A stretch of DNA of 9,110 nucleotides from an uncultured Methylococcaceae bacterium (GCA_903873045.1 CAIQND010000902.1:1-9110); one strand, 5' to 3'; counted from the first letter of the stretch, positions 1-7,188 are shown. Made by a program: numbers and translations. Notes: generated by a model not told the origin, from the sequence alone.

Positions 1-1363
1 AAAAGGCGGTGCGGCGGGCGGAGGTCACTCACAAGTGGTGCCGATGGAAGACATTAATCTGCACTTTACCGGTGACTTTCATGCGATCGGCGTGGCACAT
101 AATCTGTTATCGGCATTAATAGACAACCATATCAATCACGGGAACGCGCTGGATATTGACCCCAGACGCATTCAGTGGAAGCGGGTGGTTGATATGAATG
201 ACCGCGCCCTGCGTCACATCGTCGTTGGCATGGGTGGCCCTGCAAACGGCTACTTGCGTGAAGACGGTTATGACATCGTGGTCGCTTCCGAAGTGATGGC
301 GATACTTTGCCTGGCTACCGGTCGCGCTGACCTTAAAGAACGCCTGGGTCGCATTGTCATCGGCTATAAATCCGACAGAGTGACACCGGTTTATGCACGC
401 GATTTAAATGCGCAAGGTGCCATGGCCGCTTTATTAAAAGAGGCCATCAAACCCAATCTGGTACAAACACTGGAAAACAACATCGCTATTATTCATGGCG
501 GCCCGTTTGCCAATATTGCGCACGGTTGCAACACCGTAACTGCCACCAAAACCGCGTTAAAACTGGCTGATTATGTCGTGACCGAAGCGGGTTTTGGGGC
601 TGATTTGGGTGCTGAAAAGTTTATTGATATTAAATGTCGCATGTCAGGATTAAAACCCTCGGTCGTGGTTTTGGTTGCCACCATCAGAGCACTTAAATTT
701 CATGGCAACGTGACTAAAGAAGACTTAAACACCGAAAATCTGGCAGCACTGGAACAAGGTTTCGTTAATCTTGAACGTCATTACCACAACATTACCCGGC
801 ATTATGGCCTGCCTTGTGTGGTGTGCATCAACCATTTCACCTTTGATACGGAAGCCGAAGTCGCTTTGCTCCAACAAAAATGTGCCGACTTAGGCGCAAC
901 CTGCATCGTTTCAACGCATTGGGCAACCGGCGGTGCCGGCGCAGAAACGCTGGCACAAGCGGTTATTAATGTTGTTGACGACCATGAACCTGAGTTTACT
1001 TACGTTTATGATGAAAACCTCAGCTTGTGGGGAAAAATTGAAACGATTGCTACCAAGCTATACGGTGCATCCGACGTGACTGCCAATGCCAAAGTAAAAG
1101 CCCAGCTTGCCGAATGGGATGCCGATTACGGAAAATTTCCGATTTGTATGGCAAAAACGCAAATGTCATTTTCAACCAACCCCAATGCCAAAGGCGCACC
1201 TTCCGGACATACCGTAGAAATTAGGGAAGTCAAACTGGCCAATGGTGCAGGATTTATTGTCGCCATTGCCGGCGACATCATGACCATGCCCGGTTTACCT
1301 AAAGTACCCGCCGCTGAAAGAATTGATATTGATAATGACGGCAAGATAACGGGCTTGTTTTAG
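1..1363 (+). CDS. fhs: Formate-tetrahydrofolate ligase, C-terminal part (5' end outside window)
   Basis: This enzyme joins formate to tetrahydrofolate using ATP, giving 10-formyl-tetrahydrofolate in cytosolic one-carbon metabolism. The frame is open from the first bases: codons from position 2 read KGGAAGGGHSQ and continue into PMEDINLHFTGDFHAI, both hallmark segments of the family. Further family segments are STHWATGGAGAE (about 911-946), PICMAKTQ (about 1138-1161) and the C-terminal MPGLPKVPAAERIDID block, ending at TAG 1361-1363. About 453 residues are visible against roughly 555 in the family, so about 100 N-terminal residues, including the ATP-binding P-loop, lie upstream of the window. 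The GTG at 35 opens an apparent complete ORF but is not the start, because conserved sequence runs in frame through it. In methylotrophs the enzyme links formate to assimilation; that role here is inferred. No frameshift is seen, and identification is very secure. Confidence 0.97.
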   Translation, partial: KGGAAGGGHSQVVPMEDINLHFTGDFHAIGVAHNLLSALIDNHINHGNALDIDPRRIQWKRVVDMNDRALRHIVVGMGGPANGYLREDGYDIVVASEVMAILCLATGRADLKERLGRIVIGYKSDRVTPVYARDLNAQGAMAALLKEAIKPNLVQTLENNIAIIHGGPFANIAHGCNTVTATKTALKLADYVVTEAGFGADLGAEKFIDIKCRMSGLKPSVVVLVATIRALKFHGNVTKEDLNTENLAALEQGFVNLERHYHNITRHYGLPCVVCINHFTFDTEAEVALLQQKCADLGATCIVSTHWATGGAGAETLAQAVINVVDDHEPEFTYVYDENLSLWGKIETIATKLYGASDVTANAKVKAQLAEWDADYGKFPICMAKTQMSFSTNPNAKGAPSGHTVEIREVKLANGAGFIVAIAGDIMTMPGLPKVPAAERIDIDNDGKITGLF

Positions 1364-1377
1364 GATTTAATTCCAAC

Positions 1378-1440
1378 GTAGGGGCAAACCCTTGCGGTTG
1401 CCCCATTCGCAAAAGGGCAACCGCAAACCCTTGCCCCTAC
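1378..1440. repeat. Palindromic dispersed-repeat-like hairpin between fhs and the ABC gene
   Basis: The outer arms GTAGGGGCAA (1378-1387) and TTGCCCCTAC (1431-1440) pair perfectly. An unpaired ACCC/ACCC internal loop follows, then a second perfect 12-bp stem, TTGCGGTTGCCC with GGGCAACCGCAA (1392-1403 and 1415-1426), closing on a short A-rich loop. It begins 14 nt after the fhs stop and ends 33 nt before the next start. Such GTAGGGGC-ended palindromes are common intergenic repeats in bacteria, so it is probably one copy of a dispersed family. It could terminate or attenuate fhs transcription, but no T-run follows on the plus strand. Confidence 0.8.
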
Positions 1441-1473
1441 ATTATGTCCATTTTCTTATATTGAACTCAGGCG

Positions 1474-3078
1474 ATGAATACTCCCCTACTCTCTGTTGAA
1501 AACCTTAGTGTCACTTTCAATCATCAGCAGACCGTTGTTGATGACATCAGCTTTGCAATTTATCCCGGTGAAACCTTTGCCTTGGTCGGCGAATCCGGCT
1601 CCGGAAAATCGATTACCGCCTTATCCGTACTCAGATTATTGCCCAACAATGCGCGGATCAAAGCCCATGCCATCAATTTGCAAGGCGATAACCTGATAAA
1701 ACGGGCAGAATTTGAGCTGTGCAAAATTCGCGGCAGACGTATCGGTTTGATTTTTCAAGACCCCATGTCCTCGCTAAATCCGGTAATGACCATCGGCAGC
1801 CAAATCGAAGAAGTCATAAAAATCCATTTCTCTTTATCCAAAAAAGTAGTCAAAGAACGGGTACTGCAATTACTACAGCAAGTTGAAATACCCGATCCGG
1901 CGCAGCGGCTTAAAGATTATCCCCATCAACTTTCCGGCGGCCAACGGCAACGGGTGATGATTGCCATTGCCTTGGCAGGTCAACCGGACTTATTGATTGC
2001 CGATGAACCCACTACCTCGCTGGATGTCACCATTCAAGCGCAAATATTGGCATTACTCAAAAACATCCAGCAACAAACCGGTATGGCGTTGTGGTTGATT
2101 AGCCATGATTTGGCGCTGGTATCGACCATGGCAGACCACGTTGCCGTGATGCAGCAAGGTAAAATTGTCGAAACCGGATTAACCAAAACTATTTTTAATC
2201 AACCCCAACATCCCTATACCCGTAAGTTACTGAAAGCCTTGCCTTCCATGCAAAGCTGTTTGGCGCACCTTCCCCAAGAAAAACCGCCCTTATTGCAGGT
2301 TAACGACTTTTATTGCTACTACCCGATTCGCAAAGGTCTTTTTAAACGTATCGTTGATTATGTACGTGCCGTCGATGGTGTGAGTTTTGCTATCCAACAA
2401 GGAAAAACACTGGCTCTGGTCGGTGAGTCCGGTTGTGGTAAAACCACGCTGGGCAAAAGCTTGTTAAACCTGATCCCGGGCGGCAGTGGACAGGTTACCC
2501 TTGAGGGTATCAGTCTTAATGCCTTAACCGGCGAAACCTTAAGACAGCAACGCGCCAATATCCAGATTGTTTTTCAAGACCCTTTTTCCTCGATGAATCC
2601 CAGAATGTTGGTCGGTGACATCATCGCCGAAGGCATTCGTGCCTTGCATCCCGACATCAGCTCTGTCGAGCGCAAGGCTCGCGTAAAACAATTATTGCAG
2701 CAAGTCGATTTACCTACTGATTCGGCATTACGTTATCCGCATGAATTTTCCGGCGGTCAGCGGCAACGGATATGTATAGCCCGCGCCTTGGCAGTTAACC
2801 CCAAACTCATTGTCTGTGATGAACCGACCAGTGCGCTGGATGTGTCCGTGCAAGCGCAAATTATTCAATTACTCAAAACCTTGCAGCAAGAAAAAGGCTT
2901 AAGCTATTTATTTATCACCCATGACCTAGGCGTGGTTGCAGAAATAGCCGATGAAGTTGCCGTGATGTATCAAGGAAAAATTGTAGAGCACGGCAATGTA
3001 GAGCAAGTACTGACACAACCTGAACATGCCTATACCAAAAAGCTGTTGGCCGCTATTCCGGTTTTGGCTATAGAGTAA
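1474..3078 (+). CDS. yejF: Tandem-ATPase peptide ABC transporter subunit, YejF-like
   Basis: A cytoplasmic double ATPase that would energise a peptide importer of the Dpp/Opp/Yej class. The 534 residues contain two full nucleotide-binding domains. The first has Walker A GESGSGKS (39-46), Q-loop FQDP (about 94-97), signature LSGGQRQ (153-159), Walker B LLIADEPT (173-180) and H-loop His 211. The second has Walker A GESGCGKT (317-324), FQDP (367-370), FSGGQRQ (425-431), LIVCDEPT (445-452) and His 483. Each domain ends with the oligopeptide-type tail (HPYTRKLL 246-253; HAYTKKLL 518-525). Length and the linker PIRKGLFKRIVD match Escherichia coli YejF, from the microcin C/peptide transporter, rather than separate DppD and DppF. 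All catalytic residues are present in both halves. The start ATG sits 8 residues before the first beta-strand; the upstream ribosome-binding sequence is weak (CAGG). No permease or binding-protein gene is adjacent, so partners must lie elsewhere. The exact substrate is unproven. Confidence 0.93.
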   Translation: MNTPLLSVENLSVTFNHQQTVVDDISFAIYPGETFALVGESGSGKSITALSVLRLLPNNARIKAHAINLQGDNLIKRAEFELCKIRGRRIGLIFQDPMSSLNPVMTIGSQIEEVIKIHFSLSKKVVKERVLQLLQQVEIPDPAQRLKDYPHQLSGGQRQRVMIAIALAGQPDLLIADEPTTSLDVTIQAQILALLKNIQQQTGMALWLISHDLALVSTMADHVAVMQQGKIVETGLTKTIFNQPQHPYTRKLLKALPSMQSCLAHLPQEKPPLLQVNDFYCYYPIRKGLFKRIVDYVRAVDGVSFAIQQGKTLALVGESGCGKTTLGKSLLNLIPGGSGQVTLEGISLNALTGETLRQQRANIQIVFQDPFSSMNPRMLVGDIIAEGIRALHPDISSVERKARVKQLLQQVDLPTDSALRYPHEFSGGQRQRICIARALAVNPKLIVCDEPTSALDVSVQAQIIQLLKTLQQEKGLSYLFITHDLGVVAEIADEVAVMYQGKIVEHGNVEQVLTQPEHAYTKKLLAAIPVLAIE

Positions 3079-3147
3079 TACGATTTTTATGTAAGCAGTA
3101 TTTGTGAGATATTTTCTCAAAACCACTCATTTTTGACTGTTCTTCTG

Positions 3148-3171
3148 GTTCCCAAGCTGGAGCTTGGGAAC
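3148..3171. repeat. Short perfect hairpin repeat (GTTCCCAAGCT type)
   Basis: GTTCCCAAGCT (3148-3158) and AGCTTGGGAAC (3161-3171) are perfect reverse complements separated by GG, an 11-bp stem on a 2-nt spacer. The following CGAG completes a motif that recurs in many proteobacterial and cyanobacterial genomes as a dispersed palindrome (recollection, not checked). It lies 70 nt after the ABC gene stop and may serve as its terminator. Confidence 0.75.
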
Positions 3172-3267
3172 GAGTACAATCGTGGCTTATCCCCTATTTT
3201 ATTTCACAGTGCAAATGGCTCTTAAGTTTTCTTACCTTGACTTTCTCAAACTCAATGTAAAGATTGA

Positions 3268-3383
3268 GTAGGCTGGAATAAGGCTTTTCGAGCGTAAGCG
3301 AGAATAAGCGTTTCCGGCACCCAGTACGGATGTGCCGGAAACGCCACCACGCGCTATGCTTGGATGGTCTTATTCTGGCCTAC
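3268..3383. repeat. 116-bp nested palindromic element, MITE-like
   Basis: The outer arms GTAGGCTGGAATAAG (3268-3282) and CTTATTCTGGCCTAC (3369-3383) match as inverted repeats at 13 of 15 positions. Inside, GCGTTTCCGGCAC (3308-3320) and GTGCCGGAAACGC (3332-3344) form a perfect 13-bp stem. The GTAGG...CCTAC ends are typical of non-coding dispersed repeats of this kind of genome. It ends 24 nt beyond the stop codon of the minus-strand gene at 3408 and could act as its terminator. No reading frame of note lies within. Confidence 0.75.
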
Positions 3384-3407
3384 GCACTAATAATCTCTGC
3401 TTTACGG

Positions 3408-4088
3408 TTAAGCTTTGGCGGTCATGGTGTCGTGCAGGTTTTGAACTTGAACCTTTTTCTTGCGGAAAGCCCCCAAACCTAACAAGCCTGTCGCGAACAT
3501 AAGAACGGAGGGTGGAATCGGGACTGGTGGAGTCTTTGCGGTTGAGACAGATAAATTATCCAGTACGAATTGGGTGCCTTGGCCGCCGCCTATGAACCCG
3601 GCGGGAGTGCCGCCCGCTGTCCTGAAGGTTACACTGGCTAGATCGGCCCAATTGAAATGTTCTAATGTAGGCGAAGTTGCGCTGACTATGAAAGAGGTGG
3701 TGATGGTAGCGCCGCTTTCGTACGTGCCGCTGGCTGTGACTGTTAATCCGTTATTCCATGCGCCGGTGAAATAGCCACTAACCAACCCGAACCCCGCGCC
3801 GGATACGGCGGTTAGGATGGATGCAGGGTCACCGTAGCCGTTATACGCAACGTTCTGGGGCGTGATTGTGCCGTACCCGTAGCCGCTAGGGTTTTGCTGT
3901 GCAAGGGATGCGTTTTCTACGTAAAAATTAGACCAGTTAAATCCCGCGTATCCATTGGGGATCGCGAAGTGACCTGATGTTCCAGGCGCTAAGTCGTCGA
4001 ACGTTATTAGTGTATTGGCTGATGCGTGTGTTGAGTGAATGCTGAAACACGTTGCGGATATGAGGAGTGAGCGAGTGAGAATGTTCAT
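3408..4088 (-). CDS. Secreted PEP-CTERM-type (VPIP) sorting-domain protein
   Basis: An exported protein of unknown specific function, 226 residues. The N-terminus has a short basic start, a hydrophobic stretch and a likely signal-peptidase site after HASA (about residue 25). The mature part is rich in Gly, Ser, Thr, Asn and aromatic residues, begins NTLITFDDL and has no Cys or recognisable catalytic motif. It ends with the exosortase sorting module: VPIP at 189-192, a hydrophobic helix (about 194-207) and the basic FRKKK cluster, then an unusual 14-residue extension ending DTMTAKA. In this family the signal marks proteins for processing by an exosortase and association with surface or extracellular matrix; here that role is inferred. 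Its ATG is preceded by AGGA, 10 nt upstream. It may have its own promoter, because a 170-bp inverted-repeat element separates it from the next gene upstream. Confidence 0.88.
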   Translation of the reverse strand: MNILTRSLLISATCFSIHSTHASANTLITFDDLAPGTSGHFAIPNGYAGFNWSNFYVENASLAQQNPSGYGYGTITPQNVAYNGYGDPASILTAVSGAGFGLVSGYFTGAWNNGLTVTASGTYESGATITTSFIVSATSPTLEHFNWADLASVTFRTAGGTPAGFIGGGQGTQFVLDNLSVSTAKTPPVPIPPSVLMFATGLLGLGAFRKKKVQVQNLHDTMTAKA

Positions 4089-4192
4089 TGTGATTGTTTC
4101 CTAAAGTGATGAAGAAGTAAGAATTATGAAATAAATCTGTAAAAAGGGGCGACTGATCTATTAGCCGCATAGTATGCACGTTATATTTTAAA

Positions 4193-4362
4193 CTAGGAGT
4201 CTGTCTGACTTATAACTAATTGAATTAAAACGAATTCAATTTTATTGGTTACCGAATTTTACGTTAATTACACAACCTTGACGTTAGCATTAACGGATTT
4301 TGTCTTCTGCCATTTTTTAACTCATTGTTTTTAATTAACTCTTAAGTCAGACAGACTCCTAG
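4193..4362. mobile_element. 170-bp MITE-like element with perfect 20-bp terminal inverted repeats
   Basis: CTAGGAGTCTGTCTGACTTA (4193-4212) is the exact reverse complement of positions 4343-4362. The interior is AT-rich, carries no meaningful ORF and shows weak further symmetry (AACTAATTGAATTAAAA against TTTTAATTAACTC). The outermost four bases of each arm are CTAG. This can be read either as part of the repeat or as a 4-bp target duplication flanking 16-bp repeats that start GAGTCTGTC. Short size, lack of coding capacity and perfect ends suggest a non-autonomous miniature transposable element; IS5-type ends are a possibility I cannot confirm. It lies 17 nt after the stop of the minus-strand gene at 4380, so it may terminate that transcript or form a long hairpin in it. 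Confidence 0.75.
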
Positions 4363-4379
4363 GAGGATTTCTCCAATGT

Positions 4380-4970
4380 TTAGGCGGTTTTTCGTTTGCC
4401 GAAAAAACCAAACCCTGCCAATACTGAACCGAACAACCAGATGGCGGCAGGAATTGGAACAGGGGCAAGATTGCCATTATGTACAAGCCAAGCGGGAACA
4501 TGAAGACTTTCAAGTGTTGTTACATACGTGCCTCTTGAAAAAAAATAGACATTGACCAGGTTAGGACCAATTTCATAAGCTGACCAGTATGAAGCAAATG
4601 GAATATTGATGAAGTCATTTGAACCAGTTCCAAAAACCTGTACACCAGTTTTGTTGCTATTCGAGCTAGGTAATTCATGGTAAAGTGTGCTCATTTCCGT
4701 TATGGTTGGAAGTCGCCAACCTCCGGACACACCATAATAGACGCCTGAATTAACCATATTTACAAGAGTACGCGTATTGCCCCAACTGTAAGCTGTTGGA
4801 GATAATTCACCCAATTGTGTCCATGTAATTTGTTGTGTTGAATCATATACCAATCCATATCCACCCACGTTATGATCTATATATGTGAGTGATGCACTTG
4901 CGCTGCTTGACATTATGATCAATATAATGATAATTACCAATTTATTACCTAATAATATATTTTTAAACAT
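4380..4970 (-). CDS. Secreted DUF1566 (Lcl)-like protein with VPIP sorting signal
   Basis: A 196-residue exported protein. The N-terminal signal is a long hydrophobic run (LVIIIILIIM) followed by SSSASAS, with cleavage likely near residue 26. The mature region fits the DUF1566/Lcl fold: YDSTQQITWTQ, the diagnostic GGWRLPTITEMSTL motif (about 103-116), then ASYWSAYE and a terminal PAWLV strand. The C-terminus carries VPIP (171-174), helix AIWLFGSVLAGFGFF and the basic end GKRKTA, the form recognised by exosortases. The Lcl domain occurs in adhesin-like and surface proteins, but the ligand here is unknown. Its ATG has AGGA 9 nt upstream and lies 19 nt after the stop of the preceding minus-strand gene, so the two are probably co-transcribed. 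Protein family and export are secure; function is not. Confidence 0.88.
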   Translation of the reverse strand: MFKNILLGNKLVIIIILIIMSSSASASLTYIDHNVGGYGLVYDSTQQITWTQLGELSPTAYSWGNTRTLVNMVNSGVYYGVSGGWRLPTITEMSTLYHELPSSNSNKTGVQVFGTGSNDFINIPFASYWSAYEIGPNLVNVYFFSRGTYVTTLESLHVPAWLVHNGNLAPVPIPAAIWLFGSVLAGFGFFGKRKTA

Positions 4971-4989
4971 TGAAGAAAATCCTTAAAAG

Positions 4990-5655
4990 TTAGAAAAATT
5001 GTGTAGTTTTTTTGCGATTAAATCCGATAAAACCAATAAGTGCTGAGCCGAATAGCCAAATTGAGGTCGGGATAGGGACAGGAGCCCGAACCAAAAAGCT
5101 GCCTATTACCCCTTGATTAGTTTGTTGCCATGCGGGATTAGTTAAGAAACTAAAGAAAGTATTGAAACTGCTATTAGAGTCATACCTTCCAATAAAAGCA
5201 TCGTACTCACCGATGTCATTGACCCCAAAAGTAGCTAATGCGTGGTTGCCTGTAGACGAACTGGCATCGGCAATGTAACCATACTCACTAAATGAATGTC
5301 CGTCACCAGAAGTTATGCCAAGCAAATTAATCAAAGTCCGTGTGTTGTTAATATTAGAAACATCCCCGGTTGTACTTCTTAATCCTGTGATGCCGGCGTC
5401 GGTTCTTAATTGAGCCAATTCATTCCCATTTGCAAATCTGAATCCAAGACTTGTGGTGAACCCACCATAACCAGACACGATAGCGTTATAGGTCTGACCA
5501 ACCGTTTGTGTAAGATTCAACCATTCCAGTCCTGTACTGGTATCTAATGTTAAATCCTCACGTACTAAACTTGCGTTGGCATTTGTCATTACAACCAAAC
5601 TTAACAAGAAGGGCACCGTAATGAATTTCTTCAAAAAGCATATTTCTTTACACAT
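4990..5655 (-). CDS. Secreted PEP-CTERM-type (VPIP) protein, distant DUF1566-like
   Basis: A 221-residue exported protein. The signal peptide is basic MCKEICFLKK, hydrophobic FITVPFLLSLVVM and cleavage near NANAS (about residue 29). The mature start, LVREDLTLDTSTGLEWLNLTQT, and FRFANGNELAQL (about 73-84) resemble the TGLxW...WRxPxxxEL pattern of DUF1566-type PEP-CTERM proteins, so it may be a diverged relative of its downstream neighbour. The sorting module is VPIP (193-196), helix SIWLFGSALIGFIGF and basic NRKKT. This module is nearly the same in protein and DNA as the one in the broken gene upstream (5764 onward), a sign of duplication. The ATG is preceded by a good GGAG, 8 nt upstream. It is likely the first gene of a two-gene unit with 4970-4380. 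Biochemical role unknown. Confidence 0.88.
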   Translation of the reverse strand: MCKEICFLKKFITVPFLLSLVVMTNANASLVREDLTLDTSTGLEWLNLTQTVGQTYNAIVSGYGGFTTSLGFRFANGNELAQLRTDAGITGLRSTTGDVSNINNTRTLINLLGITSGDGHSFSEYGYIADASSSTGNHALATFGVNDIGEYDAFIGRYDSNSSFNTFFSFLTNPAWQQTNQGVIGSFLVRAPVPIPTSIWLFGSALIGFIGFNRKKTTQFF

Positions 5656-5763
5656 AATATGAACTCCATCAAATTTTTAATATAACTTAAGCTTCAACCG
5701 TCGAGGCGACAACTACATTGACAATTTCCGCGCTCAATGTCGGTGGTATGTATAAAATTAGTG
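5656..5763. other. Intergenic leader of the minus-strand PEP-CTERM pair
   Basis: This 108-nt gap lies between the stop of the broken gene (5764) and the start at 5655. It contains a 7-bp inverted repeat, ACATTGA (5715-5721) with TCAATGT (5734-5740), which could be a weak terminator for the broken gene. The part next to the start is AT-rich when read on the minus strand (TATATTAAAAA), compatible with a -10 region, but I cannot assign a convincing -35 at the right distance. Confidence 0.4.
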
Positions 5764-6027
5764 TTATTGTTGTATAGTCTTGCGGCGATTAAATCCAATA
5801 AAACCAATAAGAGCAGACCCAAACAGCCAGATAGCGGATGGTACTGGGACAGCTGCTAATTGAAGATTATCAAGGTTGAGCGGTCATGTTCCGGAACCAT
5901 TTGTAAAACCAGCGTAACTTGATTGAATATAAATCTGATCAAACTTAATACCATTAAAACCATAGTAGTCATTTAATGAACTCCCTGTCGTAACAGTACC
6001 AGATTCCACTAGGCTACCACCTAAGTA
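5764..6027 (-). pseudogene. C-terminal remnant of an IS-disrupted PEP-CTERM protein gene
   Basis: Reading the minus strand from the insertion site, codons from 6024 give LGGSLVESGTVTTGSSLNDY and continue to NGSGT. A TGA follows at 5886-5884, then in the same frame PLNLDNLQLAAVPVPSAIWL and on to GFNRRKTIQQ, ending at TAA 5766-5764. The VPVP, the hydrophobic helix and the RRK tail are a complete exosortase sorting signal. The piece has no start of its own and is cut from its N-terminal half (7253-7597) by the IS630 element. The internal TGA is a second lesion; a CGA to TGA transition (Arg to stop) would explain it. Without the element the whole gene would have about 202 codons, with the TGA at codon 163. 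The sorting module closely matches that of the gene at 4990-5655. Confidence 0.88.
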
Positions 6028-6029
6028 TA

Positions 6030-6057
6030 GTTACTCAGATAAGTTTTGTCCGTTAGT
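6030..6057. repeat. Terminal inverted repeat of the IS630 element (transposase 3' side)
   Basis: Twenty-eight bases that match the opposite end at 24 positions, with the perfect core AAGTTTTGTCC. It lies 24 nt beyond the transposase stop codon. Confidence 0.85.
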
Positions 6058-6081
6058 GGCTCATAATTGATGAGCAGTGCG

Positions 6082-7176
6082 TTAAACCGGAACAGTAAAT
6101 AAGTCCTTTGGTTCGGTCTGGTAAAACTCACATATTTTTTGGTAACGTTCGTTTTCTTTTTTCATTAAACTTTTTAGAGACTCGGCTTGATCCGGAATTT
6201 TCTGTAAGACGTCCTGAATGTGTATTTTTAGCTGCATTTTCGAATTCCAGCAACGATTATGCGTGTACTCAGTTTTTATCCAACGCCAGAGACGCTCAAT
6301 AGGATTGAAATCTGGAGAATAAGGCGGTAAAAAAGATAATTTCAGCCACTCTTTTTGTTCGGTCGCCCAAGCTGTCAGCCATTTTGCCTTATGAAAGCTG
6401 GCATTGTCACAAATCAGCAGAATCTTATCCGTACGCATCTCGTGTTTGAGATGACAGATAAATCGACGGAAACGCATAGCATTCACTTTGAACGATGTTT
6501 TGACGCCATAAAACAACCCTGTCCCTAATTCAAATGCACCCATCATATTTATTCGCCCATGCCTTCCGTAATTGGCAATAGCCGTTGGTTGTCCTCGCAA
6601 GCCCCAGGTATAAGCTAATGTACCTTCAGTCTGAAACCCTACTTCATCTTGCCAAAAAATACGCCATCCTTCTTTAATCTTCTTTTGATAAATCTCTGGT
6701 AATGTTTGTTGTATCCATATTCGACGTTTTTCGTTATCCCGTTTAATTAAAATAGTGACCGCCTTATGGAAACTCAAACCTATTTTTTTCAACAATTGTG
6801 GTAAATAACCCACTGAATACAACACGCCGTAAAGCGTCTGAATTAAGACAACCAGATGACGAGCGACCCATACCCGCTGATTCGATTCTTGTATTCCTTT
6901 TTTTATCAGTTCTTGCTGTTCAGGACTTAGTCGACCGGGTCGACCACTACGCGCTTCATCATGGACAGAGTCTATGCCATTGCTTTCATAGCGTTTGATC
7001 CAACGCTTTAGGCTTTTGATGCTAATGCTAAAGCACAATGCTATACGATCAATGGGTTGCTTTTTGTAATACGCTAACAATGCTGTCAAACGCATCAGAG
7101 TTCGAAAGTCGCCACCTTTCTTTTTTAGTTGTTTGATTTTTTTGGTAAGCTCTTGGATACGTTCTGAATCTGTCAT
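6082..7176 (-). CDS. IS630-family DDE transposase
   Basis: Catalyses cut-and-paste movement of the surrounding element into TA sites. The protein has an N-terminal helix-turn-helix region (DRIALCFSISIKSLKRWIKR), a SGRPGRLSPEQQ linker typical of the family, then a DDE catalytic core: FWQDEVGF (Asp 177), LICDNASFH (Asp 257) and PYSPDFNPIERLW (Glu 294), numbered from the chosen start. The last two catalytic residues are separated by 36 residues, close to the family's DD34E spacing. I place the start at ATG 7176-7174, giving 364 residues, because GAGGG lies 7 nt before it. The frame can be extended six codons to a TTG at 7194, but that would place the ribosome-binding site inside the gene. No frameshift or missing catalytic residue is visible, so it is probably functional. 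It interrupts a PEP-CTERM gene. Confidence 0.95.
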   Translation of the reverse strand: MTDSERIQELTKKIKQLKKKGGDFRTLMRLTALLAYYKKQPIDRIALCFSISIKSLKRWIKRYESNGIDSVHDEARSGRPGRLSPEQQELIKKGIQESNQRVWVARHLVVLIQTLYGVLYSVGYLPQLLKKIGLSFHKAVTILIKRDNEKRRIWIQQTLPEIYQKKIKEGWRIFWQDEVGFQTEGTLAYTWGLRGQPTAIANYGRHGRINMMGAFELGTGLFYGVKTSFKVNAMRFRRFICHLKHEMRTDKILLICDNASFHKAKWLTAWATEQKEWLKLSFLPPYSPDFNPIERLWRWIKTEYTHNRCWNSKMQLKIHIQDVLQKIPDQAESLKSLMKKENERYQKICEFYQTEPKDLFTVPV

Positions 7177-7183
7177 ATAGAAT

Positions 7184-7188
7184 CCCTC
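7184..7188 (-). promoter_or_regulatory. Ribosome-binding site deciding the transposase start
   Basis: Minus-strand GAGGG with 7 nt to the ATG at 7176. It lies downstream of the alternative TTG at 7194, which argues for the shorter 364-residue transposase. Confidence 0.7.

Larger units (their letters stand above)
3079..3407. other. Gene-free interval between converging genes
   Basis: This 329-nt gap separates the 3' ends of the plus-strand ABC gene and the minus-strand surface-protein gene. It contains no credible gene on either strand. It holds a hairpin (3148-3171), a short CTCAAT/ATTGAG inverted repeat (3251-3268) and a 116-bp palindromic element (3268-3383). Either hairpin could act as a terminator for one of the converging transcripts, but neither has a classic run of Ts. 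Confidence 0.7.

Noticed and set aside
35..37. GTG as a possible start of formate-tetrahydrofolate ligase
   Set aside because: The conserved KGGAAGGG segment is encoded in frame upstream of it, so the gene simply runs off the window.
3460..3774. Plus-strand 104-codon ORF
   Set aside because: It is antisense to the signal-bearing PEP-CTERM gene at 3408-4088 and shows no family features; a shadow frame.
3937..4179. Minus-strand 80-codon ORF
   Set aside because: It overlaps the N-terminal half of the PEP-CTERM gene at 3408-4088 in another frame, and its predicted product has no signal or motif.
5884..5886. TGA as a recoded (selenocysteine) codon
   Set aside because: No Cys/Sec-type active site context or nearby structured element is apparent and the gene is already broken by an insertion; a nonsense mutation is simpler.
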